From NCBI RefSeq assembly GCF_031928785.1, contig NZ_JARQAL010000002.1: a stretch of 64,000 nt of DNA; one strand, given 5' to 3'. Shown piece by piece: positions 26,994-35,133 of this stretch (position 1 is the stretch's first letter; each line of letters begins with the position of its first letter). The notes under the pieces were generated by a model. That model worked only from the letters and a program-made list of their open reading frames with translations. It made no database searches and was not told the DNA's origin. Origin of the DNA: Enterococcus_C asini_A. GTDB taxonomy: Bacteria; Bacillota; Bacilli; Lactobacillales; Enterococcaceae. The position numbers and the translations under genes are program-made.

Positions 26994-28211
26994 ATGAAGC
27001 AGTTCGAGAAATCCCAAAAGTTAGAAGGGGTTAGCTATGATGTGCGGGGGCCGGTTTTAGAAGAAGCCGAACGCATGCAAGCAGAAGGCATCAGTATTTT
27101 GAAGTTGAACACCGGCAATCCCGCCCCCTTTGGCTTTGAGGCTCCCAATGAAATTATTCGGGACTTGATTTTAAATGTCCGAGACTCTGAAGGCTATTCC
27201 GAATCAAAAGGCATTTTTGCCGCCAGAAAAGCCATTCAACAAGATTGTCAGCTAAAAGGTTTCCCAAATGTGGAGATTAACGATATTTATACCGGGAATG
27301 GGGTCAGTGAATTGATCACCATGTCCATGCAAGGTTTGTGTAACAATGGGGATGAAGTATTGGTTCCCATGCCGGACTATCCATTGTGGACCGCTTCTGT
27401 TTCTTTAGCTGGGGGCAAACCGGTGCACTACATCTGTGACGAGGCGAGTGAATGGTATCCAGATCTAGAGGATATGCGTAAAAAAATCACCGATAAAACA
27501 AAAGCCATTGTGGTGATTAACCCCAATAATCCCACCGGGGCGTTGTATCCGAAAGAAATCTTAGAAGGAATTGTGGACTTAGCTCGGGAGTTTGATCTTT
27601 TATTATTCTCTGATGAAATCTATGATCGTTTGGTAATGGACGGCTTAACCCATGTTCCATTGGCAACTTTAGCTCCAGATCGGATGGTAGTGACTCTAAA
27701 TGGCCTATCCAAATCGCATCGAGTGGCAGGGTTTCGGGTGGGGTGGATGATCCTTTCCGGTGATAAAACAGGTGCCAAAGACTATATCGAAGGCTTGAAT
27801 ATGTTGTCTTCAATGCGACTGTGTTCCAATGTCTTGAGCCAGCAGATTATTCAAACCGCATTGGGAGGCTATCAAAGTGTAGATGAGCTCTTATTGCCCG
27901 GGGGACGCATCTATGAACAGCGGGAATACATTTATCAAGCGATTAATGCCATTCCCGGACTTTCTGCGGTAAAACCGAAAGCGGCTTTTTATATTTTTCC
28001 TAAAATCGATACGAAACGGTTTCAGATCGTCAACGATGAGCAGTTTGTCTTAGATTTCTTACATGAACACCATATTCTCCTCGTTCATGGCGGGGGCTTT
28101 AACTGGCAACAACCGGATCATTTCCGCATCGTCTACTTGCCGAAACTAGATGATTTGAAAGCTACGACCGGAGCCATGCGGGAGTTTTTGGCGGGGTATC
28201 GGCAAAAGTAA
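26994..28211 (+). CDS. alaA: Pyridoxal-phosphate aminotransferase, AlaA-like
   Basis: Class I/II aminotransferase of 405 residues, the length of E. coli AlaA. It shares with that enzyme, as I remember its sequence, long stretches such as YDVRGPVL, LNTGNPAPFGF, IYTGNGVSELI, VPMPDYPLWTA and VVINPNNPTGA. The Schiff-base lysine lies in LNGLSKSHRVAGFRVGWM. The likely reaction is glutamate + pyruvate to alanine + 2-oxoglutarate. ATG 26994 has AAAAGGAG 8 nt upstream; an in-frame GTG at 26985 lies inside the ribosome binding site. It is monocistronic with a terminator at 28213. Confidence 0.9.
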   Translation: MKQFEKSQKLEGVSYDVRGPVLEEAERMQAEGISILKLNTGNPAPFGFEAPNEIIRDLILNVRDSEGYSESKGIFAARKAIQQDCQLKGFPNVEINDIYTGNGVSELITMSMQGLCNNGDEVLVPMPDYPLWTASVSLAGGKPVHYICDEASEWYPDLEDMRKKITDKTKAIVVINPNNPTGALYPKEILEGIVDLAREFDLLLFSDEIYDRLVMDGLTHVPLATLAPDRMVVTLNGLSKSHRVAGFRVGWMILSGDKTGAKDYIEGLNMLSSMRLCSNVLSQQIIQTALGGYQSVDELLLPGGRIYEQREYIYQAINAIPGLSAVKPKAAFYIFPKIDTKRFQIVNDEQFVLDFLHEHHILLVHGGGFNWQQPDHFRIVYLPKLDDLKATTGAMREFLAGYRQK

Positions 28212-28212
28212 C

Positions 28213-28244
28213 AAAAAGCTCCGTCTATGGGCGGAGCTTTTTCT
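28213..28244 (+). terminator. Terminator of the aminotransferase gene
   Basis: AAAAAGCTCCG (28213-28223) pairs with CGGAGCTTTTT (28232-28242). Confidence 0.92.
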
Positions 28245-28272
28245 TGTCAAAATGTGAGAAGACAAGAAAGAG

Positions 28273-28300
28273 TTGTACTAGAAGCTTATCACTGTACAGT
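28273..28300 (+). promoter_or_regulatory. Promoter of the AraC-type regulator gene
   Basis: TTGTAC (28273-28278), 16-bp spacer, TACAGT (28295-28300), about 22 bp before the ATG at 28323. Confidence 0.5.
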
Positions 28301-28322
28301 TACAAAAAACGGAGATGAGAAG

Positions 28323-29231
28323 ATGAACGAAAAACCTGAGTGGTTGAAAAAAATTACCAATTTACCAGAGATAAATCAAACAATAAAGTTTTTCGGTGGC
28401 CATCAGCAACGAGTTTCTGCAGGATGGAAGGCGGAGCGGGAGACTCATTTTGCCTTTGAAATTATGATTATCTTAGAGGGCGTGCAACATTCTGATTTCA
28501 CGAGTTTTGCCTTTGACTATCCGGCGGGGTCAATCCTTCTGATTCCCCCAGGTCTGTCTCACGAAAATTCTTGTGGATCAAAAGAGGGGATGCGCTATTT
28601 TTGCGTGCATTTTGACATTGATGATCCGGAAATCCAGCAAAACCTTTTGATGTATTGTCCGTTGCTTTTGCAAGCAGACAATGAAGGCTACGATGAAATT
28701 CGCCAAGTGTTGTTAGCCTATGTGGCACTTTTGGACAAAGATACCTTTACTTTGCGGGAACGTTTGTTAGTGGAACGGCTGTTGATTGACTTATTGATTG
28801 GGTTATTGGATTATGCCCAGCACGCTCAAAAAAGGATGGAGTCTTCTGATAGCTCAACATTGGTTTTAGGCAAGGCGATTGCAGATACTATTCAAACCAA
28901 TTTTCGCACTTTTACTCAGTATCCTCAGGAAGAAAACCGAGAACTCTTGACGATGAAAAACGTGGCAGATGGGTTGAGTATTAGTGAAAGCACGATGCTT
29001 AAAGTCTTTAAAAAGGTTTTCTTTCATAGTCCCAAACAATATTTGGACGAACTGCGCTTTAACGAAGCCAAGTTCTTGTTGCATCAGCCAAAACTTGCTG
29101 TTGGGGAGATTGCAGAAGTGATTGGCTATCAAAATGCTTCTCATTTCTCCCGCCAGTTTAAACGCTGGAGTGGATTGTCGCCCAATGAATATCGGGAAAT
29201 GAATCGAACACAATCAGAGCAACCTCATTAA
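28323..29231 (+). CDS. AraC-family transcriptional regulator
   Basis: 302 residues: an N-terminal cupin-like sugar-binding domain (about 15-150, with FDYPAGSILLIPPGLSHE) and a C-terminal double helix-turn-helix (about 195-300). The latter holds MKNVADGLSISESTMLKVFKK and the AraC signature IAEVIGYQNASHFSRQFKRWSGLSPNEYR. It probably senses a xylose-containing sugar and controls the GH43 enzyme and MFS transporter genes downstream; this is inferred from position. ATG 28323 has GGAG 8 nt upstream; the frame is open from 28227 but lacks a site there. It ends at its own terminator. Confidence 0.9.
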   Translation: MNEKPEWLKKITNLPEINQTIKFFGGHQQRVSAGWKAERETHFAFEIMIILEGVQHSDFTSFAFDYPAGSILLIPPGLSHENSCGSKEGMRYFCVHFDIDDPEIQQNLLMYCPLLLQADNEGYDEIRQVLLAYVALLDKDTFTLRERLLVERLLIDLLIGLLDYAQHAQKRMESSDSSTLVLGKAIADTIQTNFRTFTQYPQEENRELLTMKNVADGLSISESTMLKVFKKVFFHSPKQYLDELRFNEAKFLLHQPKLAVGEIAEVIGYQNASHFSRQFKRWSGLSPNEYREMNRTQSEQPH

Positions 29232-29248
29232 GGGGTTGCTCTTTTTTA
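29216..29248 (+). terminator. Terminator of the AraC-type gene
   Basis: AGAGCAACC (29216-29224) pairs with GGTTGCTCT (29234-29242), then T6. The stem's left arm overlaps the last codons of the gene. Confidence 0.9.
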
Positions 29249-29294
29249 CGGATAATGGTAAGAAATAGCCGTTTTATGATATATAACTGTCGTT

Positions 29295-29337
29295 TGAAAT
29301 CGCTTATGATTAACTCGTAAACAAGAAACCGATTTCA
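29295..29337. promoter_or_regulatory. Inverted repeat / cre-like sites before the GH43 gene
   Basis: TGAAATCG (29295-29302) and its complement CGATTTCA (29330-29337), 27 bp apart. The right copy, read on the minus strand, is TGAAATCGGTTTCT, which fits the CcpA cre pattern TGNAANCGNTNNCA except at the last base. Either AraC-regulator binding sites or catabolite repression is plausible. Confidence 0.5.
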
Positions 29338-29408
29338 GTAAGCGTCACCTTTTTAGAAAGAGTGTTACGAATTTGCTGAAATTAAGATGAAAGTGAGGAA
29401 ATCATCAG

Positions 29409-31052
29409 ATGACAAGTATTCAAAATCCAATTATTCCGGGAATGGCTCCCGATCCTTCTATTATCCGTGTGGCGGATACTTACTATATTGCAACATCGAC
29501 GTTTCACTGGACGCCGGGTATTCAAATTTTTCAGTCCCAAGATTTGGCGAACTGGGAATTAATTGATCAAGTAATGAAAGACGGAGAGGTTAATCTTAGA
29601 GGTACGAACACGCCTGCTGGTATCTGGGCACCCCATCTTTCCTATGATCAAGAGACCGAAACGTATTGGCTAGCTTATTCTCATATGGTAAACATGGCAG
29701 GTCGGGAGTTTAACTCTGACTCTTATGCCATGTGGGCGAAAGACATTCGAGGACCTTGGTCTGCCCCTATCTTCTTGACAGCTATCGGCTTTGATCCGGC
29801 TTTGTTTCATGATGAAGACGGCAAACACTATTTGACCATTTTGGAATGGGAAACCAGAGCAGGTTATCAAGCACCGGGACATATTGTGATTGCCCAGGTT
29901 GATTTGACTAATGGAGGTATTATTGGCGATTGGCAACGTGTCACTCAGGGCTTTACTACTCGAGGCTGTGCGGAAGCGCCACAGCTGTATAAACACGATG
30001 GCTATTACTATTTGCTATTGGCTGCTGGAGGTACCGGCTATGCCCATGGTGTTGAAATCGGCCGTTCCCGGGAAGTCTTTGGGCCTTATGAAGCCCATCC
30101 TTCTGGGGAGCCCATCATCACGTCTAATCCTCGGCATCTATTCTCTTTAGGGGATCCAGATGCAGGCCATTTTGAAATGTACAATCCTCAATCATTTATG
30201 CAAAAAGCCGGTCACGGTTCCTTAGTAGAAACAACCACTGGGGAATGGTACATCGCTCATCTGATGTCTCGACCATTGGAAAACACCTTGTTGAATCCAT
30301 TAGGCCGGGAAACCTCGCTACAAAAGATGCATTGGCGTGAAGGTTGGTTGGAAATGGCAGATGGATCGAATCTAGCAAAGATGACCACACCGGGCATGGA
30401 GGGCGTGTCTTTAGGGGAAACCATTACCCATGAAATTCAAGAAGATTTCAATGGGGATTACAATGTAGCTTTTATGACCCCGTATCGGGAACAAACCACA
30501 CAATGGGTAAACACCACTGAACGTCCCGGTTACTTACGTATTCACGGAGAAAATTCCTTTTTCTCTCAAGTAAATCCAGCGATGATGGCAACACGGGCAA
30601 CGAGCTTTGCTTACGATGTCCAAACCAAAGTAGATTTCACACCAAATCACTACTCAGAAACAGCCGGGGTAGGACTCTATTATGATTCCAACAACTGGTT
30701 GTATCTACACTTGGGTTATTCCGAAGAACAAGCTGCCACTGTATTGACAGTCTTGCAAGCAAAACTTGGAGAACGGATTGAATATCCAGACCAACGGATT
30801 TTTGCAGAACAGGAAATGGAATTAAAAATTAGCTATCGGTACGGCATTGCCACTCTTTATTACAAAAAAGAGGGGGCGTGGCGGACTTTATTGGAAGACT
30901 TGGATGTTTCGTATTTGTCGGATGAAGGGGTCAATGGGGAGCCTGGGGAAATCGGTGGCTTTACCGGGTTGTTTAACTTTATTGGTTCGGTAGATGCTCA
31001 CCAGCGGGATTCCTACGCGGATTTTGACTATTACTATGTAAAAAATAAGTAA
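29409..31052 (+). CDS. xynB: GH43 beta-xylosidase / alpha-arabinofuranosidase
   Basis: 547-residue intracellular glycosidase (no signal peptide) releasing xylose from short xylo-oligosaccharides. The N-terminal five-bladed propeller begins NPIIPGMAPDPSII with catalytic base D15. GFDPALFHDEDGKHYL carries the pKa-modulating Asp, and GCAEAPQLYKHDGYYYLL the general-acid Glu. A C-terminal ~200-residue beta-sandwich (from about 330) is typical of GH43 subfamily 11-like xylosidases. ATG 29409 is preceded by GTGAGGA. The MFS transporter follows 13 bp downstream. Arabinofuranosidase activity is the main alternative. Confidence 0.9.
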   Translation: MTSIQNPIIPGMAPDPSIIRVADTYYIATSTFHWTPGIQIFQSQDLANWELIDQVMKDGEVNLRGTNTPAGIWAPHLSYDQETETYWLAYSHMVNMAGREFNSDSYAMWAKDIRGPWSAPIFLTAIGFDPALFHDEDGKHYLTILEWETRAGYQAPGHIVIAQVDLTNGGIIGDWQRVTQGFTTRGCAEAPQLYKHDGYYYLLLAAGGTGYAHGVEIGRSREVFGPYEAHPSGEPIITSNPRHLFSLGDPDAGHFEMYNPQSFMQKAGHGSLVETTTGEWYIAHLMSRPLENTLLNPLGRETSLQKMHWREGWLEMADGSNLAKMTTPGMEGVSLGETITHEIQEDFNGDYNVAFMTPYREQTTQWVNTTERPGYLRIHGENSFFSQVNPAMMATRATSFAYDVQTKVDFTPNHYSETAGVGLYYDSNNWLYLHLGYSEEQAATVLTVLQAKLGERIEYPDQRIFAEQEMELKISYRYGIATLYYKKEGAWRTLLEDLDVSYLSDEGVNGEPGEIGGFTGLFNFIGSVDAHQRDSYADFDYYYVKNK

Positions 31053-31065
31053 AGGGGAAATTAGG

Positions 31066-32313
31066 ATGGAGATTACAATGAATAAATCAATTGCCTTAAA
31101 ACGCTTAGTACCAGGATTAATTATTGGACCGGCTTCTTGGCTAGGACCATATATTGCGGCTTCTAGTTTGTTTTTGCCTTCTTTGATTCAACAAATTGAT
31201 GGGCCTAATAAAATTCAGTTAGTTGCTTTGTTTTCGACTTGCGGAATGGTTGTGGCTGCATTGTCCAATATGGTGGCGGGTTACCTTTCTGACCGTACTC
31301 GTTCACGTTTTGGCAAGCGCACTCCTTGGTTAGTAGGAGGAGCCTTCTTCTTTATGGTGTCTATGATTTTGGCATCTTTTGCTCATCACATCCCGTTTTT
31401 ATTGTTTAGCTGGATGTTGGGGCAAGTAGCCTTAAACTTTATTGTGGCGCCCATGGTTGCTTGGCTGGACTTGGCTCCTGAAGACGGTCGGGCTACAGCT
31501 TCTGGCGCATACGGCGGCTTGGGGATGGCTTTGGGAAATAATGGTTTTACGATTTTTGCAGCAATGTTTCTCGGGCAAGTTCGATTAGGCTTTATCATCT
31601 TTGGAGTCATTACCTTTGTAGGTACATTAATTGCGGCGGCGATTGTGGGAGAACCCGGAAATCTGGATGAGGAATCTACAACAAGTGTTAAAAAAGAAAA
31701 GAGTTCCCTTAAAGATTCCTTGAAAATCTTCCCAAGTTGGAAGGTAGGCCGGGATTACTACTTGGCCTTGATTGGAAAATTGTTCCAAGGAGTGGGGAAC
31801 TTTGCAATTACGGGTTATTTGCTCTTTATCATGACCGATTTTCTAGGCAAGTCCACCGGTAGCACCCAGCAATCGATCCAGTTGATCAACACAATCATGT
31901 TGGTTTTTGGAATTGCTATGGGCTTTGTGGCTGGACCGTTAGCCGATAAGTTTAAAATCCTAAAATTACCGGTGGCTTTATCCACGATTTCTTTAGGGAT
32001 TGGTGCTTTAAGTATGTTTTTCCTACAAAATGATGTGGGGATCGTGATTTATGGTTTTGCCGCTGGTCTGGGCATGGGTGTCTGGAATTCTTTGGATAAC
32101 TTGTTAAACTTAGAAGTAATTCCAGACAAAGAACGAGTAGCCTTCTTTTTAGGGGTTTATAATCTTGGGAATACCGTTACACAAGCTATTGCACCAGTTT
32201 TAGCAGCATTTGTCATTTCCCAATTTAGCTTCTCTGCTATCTTTATCGTATCTTTCCTATTTTCCATGATTGGTGGTTTGTCCATTCTGTCGATTAAAAC
32301 GGTAAAACGCTAG
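31066..32313 (+). CDS. MFS sugar transporter, probably xyloside uptake
   Basis: 415-residue, 12-TM permease. The loop after TM2 carries GYLSDRTRSRFGKRTPWL, the D-R-x-R-S-R-x-G-K-R signature of sugar/cation symporter-like carriers, and a central hydrophilic loop lies around residues 200-225. Linkage to the GH43 xylosidase suggests uptake of xylosides or xylo-oligosaccharides (inference). ATG 31066 has AAAGGGGA upstream; ATG 31078 with GGAG is an alternative. It ends at a strong terminator. Confidence 0.88.
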   Translation: MEITMNKSIALKRLVPGLIIGPASWLGPYIAASSLFLPSLIQQIDGPNKIQLVALFSTCGMVVAALSNMVAGYLSDRTRSRFGKRTPWLVGGAFFFMVSMILASFAHHIPFLLFSWMLGQVALNFIVAPMVAWLDLAPEDGRATASGAYGGLGMALGNNGFTIFAAMFLGQVRLGFIIFGVITFVGTLIAAAIVGEPGNLDEESTTSVKKEKSSLKDSLKIFPSWKVGRDYYLALIGKLFQGVGNFAITGYLLFIMTDFLGKSTGSTQQSIQLINTIMLVFGIAMGFVAGPLADKFKILKLPVALSTISLGIGALSMFFLQNDVGIVIYGFAAGLGMGVWNSLDNLLNLEVIPDKERVAFFLGVYNLGNTVTQAIAPVLAAFVISQFSFSAIFIVSFLFSMIGGLSILSIKTVKR

Positions 32314-32328
32314 AGAAATTTTTTAAGA

Positions 32329-32374
32329 ACAAGTAGCGGCCTCGTCTGAATTTAGACGGGGCCGCTTGTCTTTT
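32329..32374. terminator. Terminator between the MFS gene and the DUF2187-like gene
   Basis: ACAAGTAGCGGCCTCGTCT pairs with AGACGGGGCCGCTTGT (small bulge), then TCTTTT. It stands between convergent genes. Confidence 0.88.
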
Positions 32375-32393
32375 CGTTCAATTTTTTGCCACT

Positions 32394-32585
32394 TTACTCT
32401 TCTAAACTTGAAAGCAACTCACACTGTTTCTTACTAACCACCATGCGATTGGCGAATTTTTCACTGATTTCTTCATTTTTAGGTTCTAGAACATTGATTA
32501 AATAAGAATTTTGATATTCCTGTTCCACCCAACCGGTATAACTTTCTTCTTGCCATTTAAAAATAACGTTTGCTTTCATTTCCAT
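32394..32585 (-). CDS. DUF2187-like small protein, 63 aa
   Basis: Predicted small beta-barrel protein. It begins with an F-x-x-x-x-x-x-Y-x-G-x-V pattern (VIFKWQEESYTGWVEQEYQNS), then a central LINVLEP strand and a conserved-looking NRMVVSKKQCELL end. These features resemble DUF2187 proteins of lactic acid bacteria as I remember them; function unknown. The start at 32585 has AGGGGG about 8-13 nt upstream; a second ATG lies two codons later. It is divergent from the regulator gene at 32718. Confidence 0.65.
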   Translation of the reverse strand: MEMKANVIFKWQEESYTGWVEQEYQNSYLINVLEPKNEEISEKFANRMVVSKKQCELLSSLEE

Positions 32586-32717
32586 TTTTCATGCCCCCTG
32601 TAATTCTCAAGTTTAAGACCAAAAAACCTCGATAAGAAGAACGTTTTCAGGTATTATGTAATAAAACAGTACCAAAGTCTAATGCGAATCCGCATAAATC
32701 TGAAATGAGGTGACCAT

Positions 32718-33557
32718 ATGCAAACAATCTTGTCTTTTGGGGAAGTCTTAAAGTGTTTACGTAAGGAACGAAAACTGACTCAGAAAATGCTCTCCCAAGG
32801 CATTTGTTCCCAAAGTGTACTCAGCCGGATTGAAAACGATGAAGAATTACCCAATGTTTTGGTGATGCAACAACTGTGTCAGCGCTTAGGGGTCACTATG
32901 GATCAAGTGATGAACATGCAGTCTGTGGAAATTCAACAGATTCATCGTTTGTTTGAAGAAATGACTTATCTCTTTTTTCACAAAGAATACGAAGACTTGG
33001 CTCAAATCTTGGCGCATCCTAATCTTTTGAGTCAGATTTATTTGGATACAGATTTACAACTGTACTATTATTTTTTAGGCAGTTGTCAGTTCTTTTTAGA
33101 AAAAAATACGGAGTTAGCTCTGCAATACTTGCAACAAGGCTTATCATGCACCTTTAAATTGGATAAATCCAATGTTTCCGCTATTGAAATTCAATTAATT
33201 AGCTGTATTGGGCGGGTGTACCAGGAACTAGAAGAAATGGATTTGGCCCGAGAAAATTTGCAGTATAGTTTGAAACTTTTTCACGAAATGCCCGTTCAGC
33301 GTATTTCCAATATGGCGGCGAAAATTTTTTACAACCATGCTTATTTTTCTTATCATCAAGGAGAGATTCAAGAAGCGTGGGAACTTGCCAAAGAAGGCAT
33401 CGCTGTCGCACAAAAGCAAAAAAGCTATTATTATTTAACGGATCTTTTTCAACTAATGGGAATGATTCACGATCAATTGGTGGAAGGTGAAGGGGGAGCG
33501 CAGTATTACCAGGCTTCTGAAGCAGTAAAATTCATTCGTTCCATCTCAAGATACTAA
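32718..33557 (+). CDS. RRNPP/PlcR-like regulator (XRE HTH plus TPR)
   Basis: 279 residues. An N-terminal XRE helix-turn-helix (about 6-60, LRKERKLTQKMLSQGICSQSVLSRIENDEELPN) is followed by five or six TPR-like helical repeats (about 75-275). This layout is that of cytoplasmic peptide-pheromone receptors (Rgg/PlcR/PrgX type). No obvious cognate signalling peptide gene is seen within 150 bp on either side. ATG 32718 has GAGGTGA. It lies 87 bp upstream of nagA but is separated from it by a strong promoter and operator, so a direct link is not implied. Confidence 0.8.
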   Translation: MQTILSFGEVLKCLRKERKLTQKMLSQGICSQSVLSRIENDEELPNVLVMQQLCQRLGVTMDQVMNMQSVEIQQIHRLFEEMTYLFFHKEYEDLAQILAHPNLLSQIYLDTDLQLYYYFLGSCQFFLEKNTELALQYLQQGLSCTFKLDKSNVSAIEIQLISCIGRVYQELEEMDLARENLQYSLKLFHEMPVQRISNMAAKIFYNHAYFSYHQGEIQEAWELAKEGIAVAQKQKSYYYLTDLFQLMGMIHDQLVEGEGGAQYYQASEAVKFIRSISRY

Positions 33558-33569
33558 AAAATTTCAAAA

Positions 33570-33580
33570 TGGTGTAGACC
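33570..33580. promoter_or_regulatory. Probable NagR/DasR-type operator (dre)
   Basis: TGGTGTAGACC matches 10 of 11 positions of TGGTCTAGACC, the core of the GntR-family NagR/DasR dre palindrome that controls amino sugar genes. It sits 4 bp upstream of the nagA -35 box. Confidence 0.65.
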
Positions 33581-33584
33581 TTTC

Positions 33585-33613
33585 TTGACTATAAAAAGGA
33601 TAAGTTGTAGGTT
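33585..33613 (+). promoter_or_regulatory. nagA promoter
   Basis: TTGACT (33585-33590), 17-bp spacer, TAGGTT (33608-33613). The leader to the ATG at 33645 is short. Confidence 0.65.
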
Positions 33614-33644
33614 TAATTTAGTAAGAAAAAGGAGCGATTTGATC

Positions 33645-34793
33645 ATGAGAAAATTTTTGTATGCAGACAGGTTTTTTATGAACTCAGCGACTAGAGGTCC
33701 TGGCTATTTGGAAATTGTGGATGGAAAGTTTGGGGATTACACTGCTACTTTACCTAGTGGCGATCATGAAGTGATTGACAAGAGTGGCGCTTGGGTTGCC
33801 CCAGGTTTAGTGGACACCCATATTCACGGTTATAAAAACCATGATGTCATGGACAATGATGCCGAAGGGCTGAAAGTGATGTCAGAAGGCTTGTTGGAAT
33901 GTGGCGTTACTTCTTATTTACCAACGACATTGACTTCCAGTAAAGAACGCTTAAAAGACGTAGCGGCCACCATTGCTTCTGTAAAAGATGAAGTAACCGG
34001 TGCGAAGATTCAAGGAATTTACTTTGAAGGACCATTTTTCACGGAAGAACACAAAGGGGCTCAAAATCCGATTTATTTTGGCGACCCAGACTTGGATACT
34101 TTCCATGAATGGCAAGACGCTGCCCAAGGTTTAATTAAAAAAATCGCTTTGGCACCAGAACGTAAAGGTGTGAAAGAATTTGTTTCTACGGTAACGAAAG
34201 AAGGCGTGGTGGTTTCTTTAGGTCACAGTAACGCCACTTTAGAAGAAGCCGGTAATGCAGTGGAAGCTGGTGCAAGTGTCTTTGTCCATGCTTATAACGG
34301 AATGCGGGGCTTAAATCACCGGGAACCTGGTATGGTAGGCGCATTACTAAGCTTGCAACACGTCTTTTCTGAATTGATCTGTGATGGTCACCATGTACAT
34401 CCTCAAGCGGCCGAAATCTTAATGGAAAAAGCTGGTCATGACCATGTAGCTTTGATTACGGACTGTATGATGGCTGGTGGGATGCCGGATGGCGACTACA
34501 TCTTAGGGGAATTTCCTGTGGTGGTAAAAGAAGGTACTGCTCGTTTGGAATCTGGCAATTTAGCGGGTTCGATTTTGAAATTAAAAGATGCGATTAAAAA
34601 TGTGGTGGACTGGGGAATTGCTACTCCAGAACAAGCAATCATGATGGCTACGTGGGTACCTGCTGTCAGCTGTAAAATGGACGACGCTTGTGGCTTGATC
34701 AAAGCAGGTCGCGCAGCTGACTTTATTGTTTTAAATCCAGATATGACCTTACAAGCAACGTATTTGGATGGCGAAGTTCGTTTTGAAGCGTAA
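33645..34793 (+). CDS. nagA: N-acetylglucosamine-6-phosphate deacetylase
   Basis: Removes the acetyl group from GlcNAc-6-phosphate for amino sugar catabolism and wall recycling; 382 residues. Amidohydrolase barrel motifs: DTHIHG (metal site), YFEGPFF (catalytic-region Glu), LGHSNAT, HAYNGMRGLNHREPG, ICDGHHVHP and the catalytic Asp in LITDCMMAGG. ATG 33645 has AAAAAGGAG about 10 nt upstream; the frame is open from 33585 but that overlaps the promoter. No nagB is adjacent. A copy of the 322-bp repeat element follows 18 bp after its stop. Confidence 0.95.
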   Translation: MRKFLYADRFFMNSATRGPGYLEIVDGKFGDYTATLPSGDHEVIDKSGAWVAPGLVDTHIHGYKNHDVMDNDAEGLKVMSEGLLECGVTSYLPTTLTSSKERLKDVAATIASVKDEVTGAKIQGIYFEGPFFTEEHKGAQNPIYFGDPDLDTFHEWQDAAQGLIKKIALAPERKGVKEFVSTVTKEGVVVSLGHSNATLEEAGNAVEAGASVFVHAYNGMRGLNHREPGMVGALLSLQHVFSELICDGHHVHPQAAEILMEKAGHDHVALITDCMMAGGMPDGDYILGEFPVVVKEGTARLESGNLAGSILKLKDAIKNVVDWGIATPEQAIMMATWVPAVSCKMDDACGLIKAGRAADFIVLNPDMTLQATYLDGEVRFEA

Positions 34794-34811
34794 TTTTTAA
34801 AGTTATGAGAA

Positions 34812-35133
34812 GGGGCTGTGACAAAAGTCGTATTCCAGTCCTCCGAACCGAACATTACTATACGTGAGACGAAAGCAAAAGACGAGACTCTTTCATGAAG
34901 GAACATAGGAAGAGTCTCGTCTTTTCATTTCTAAAAATTTCAAACGGTGACTAACCTTGATTTCATCAAGCTAAGTCACCGTAATTCACTTTTTCTCTGA
35001 ACACGTATGGTAATGTTTCTTCTACGGACTGAAACACGACTTCTTCACGATTAATTTTCAAACGTACATTTATTTGACTTAAAATCAAAACGTTCGCTAT
35101 TTTTTGTTTATTAGTTACTTATGTCACATCCCC
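34812..35133 (+). repeat. Dispersed intergenic element, copy 1 (322 bp)
   Basis: Ends are GGGGCTGTGACAAAAGT (34812-34828) and the complement of GGGGATGTGACATAAGT (35117-35133), 15 of 17 matching. A second inverted pair, 34827-34866 against 35002-35040, could form a long imperfect stem enclosing two hairpins. The first (34877-34892 / 34910-34925) is a perfect 16-bp stem; the second is CGGTGACT / AGTCACCG (34945-34952 / 34974-34981) with inner CTTGAT/ATCAAG. A T8 run follows the right end. It encodes no protein. A diverged copy lies at 43696-44017. Confidence 0.85.

Noticed and set aside
34841..34860. CCGAACATTA inside repeat copy 1, which matches the PurBox core
   Set aside because: Copy 2 reads CCGAACAATA, the motif lies in the arm of a predicted stem, and the neighbouring genes are not purine related.
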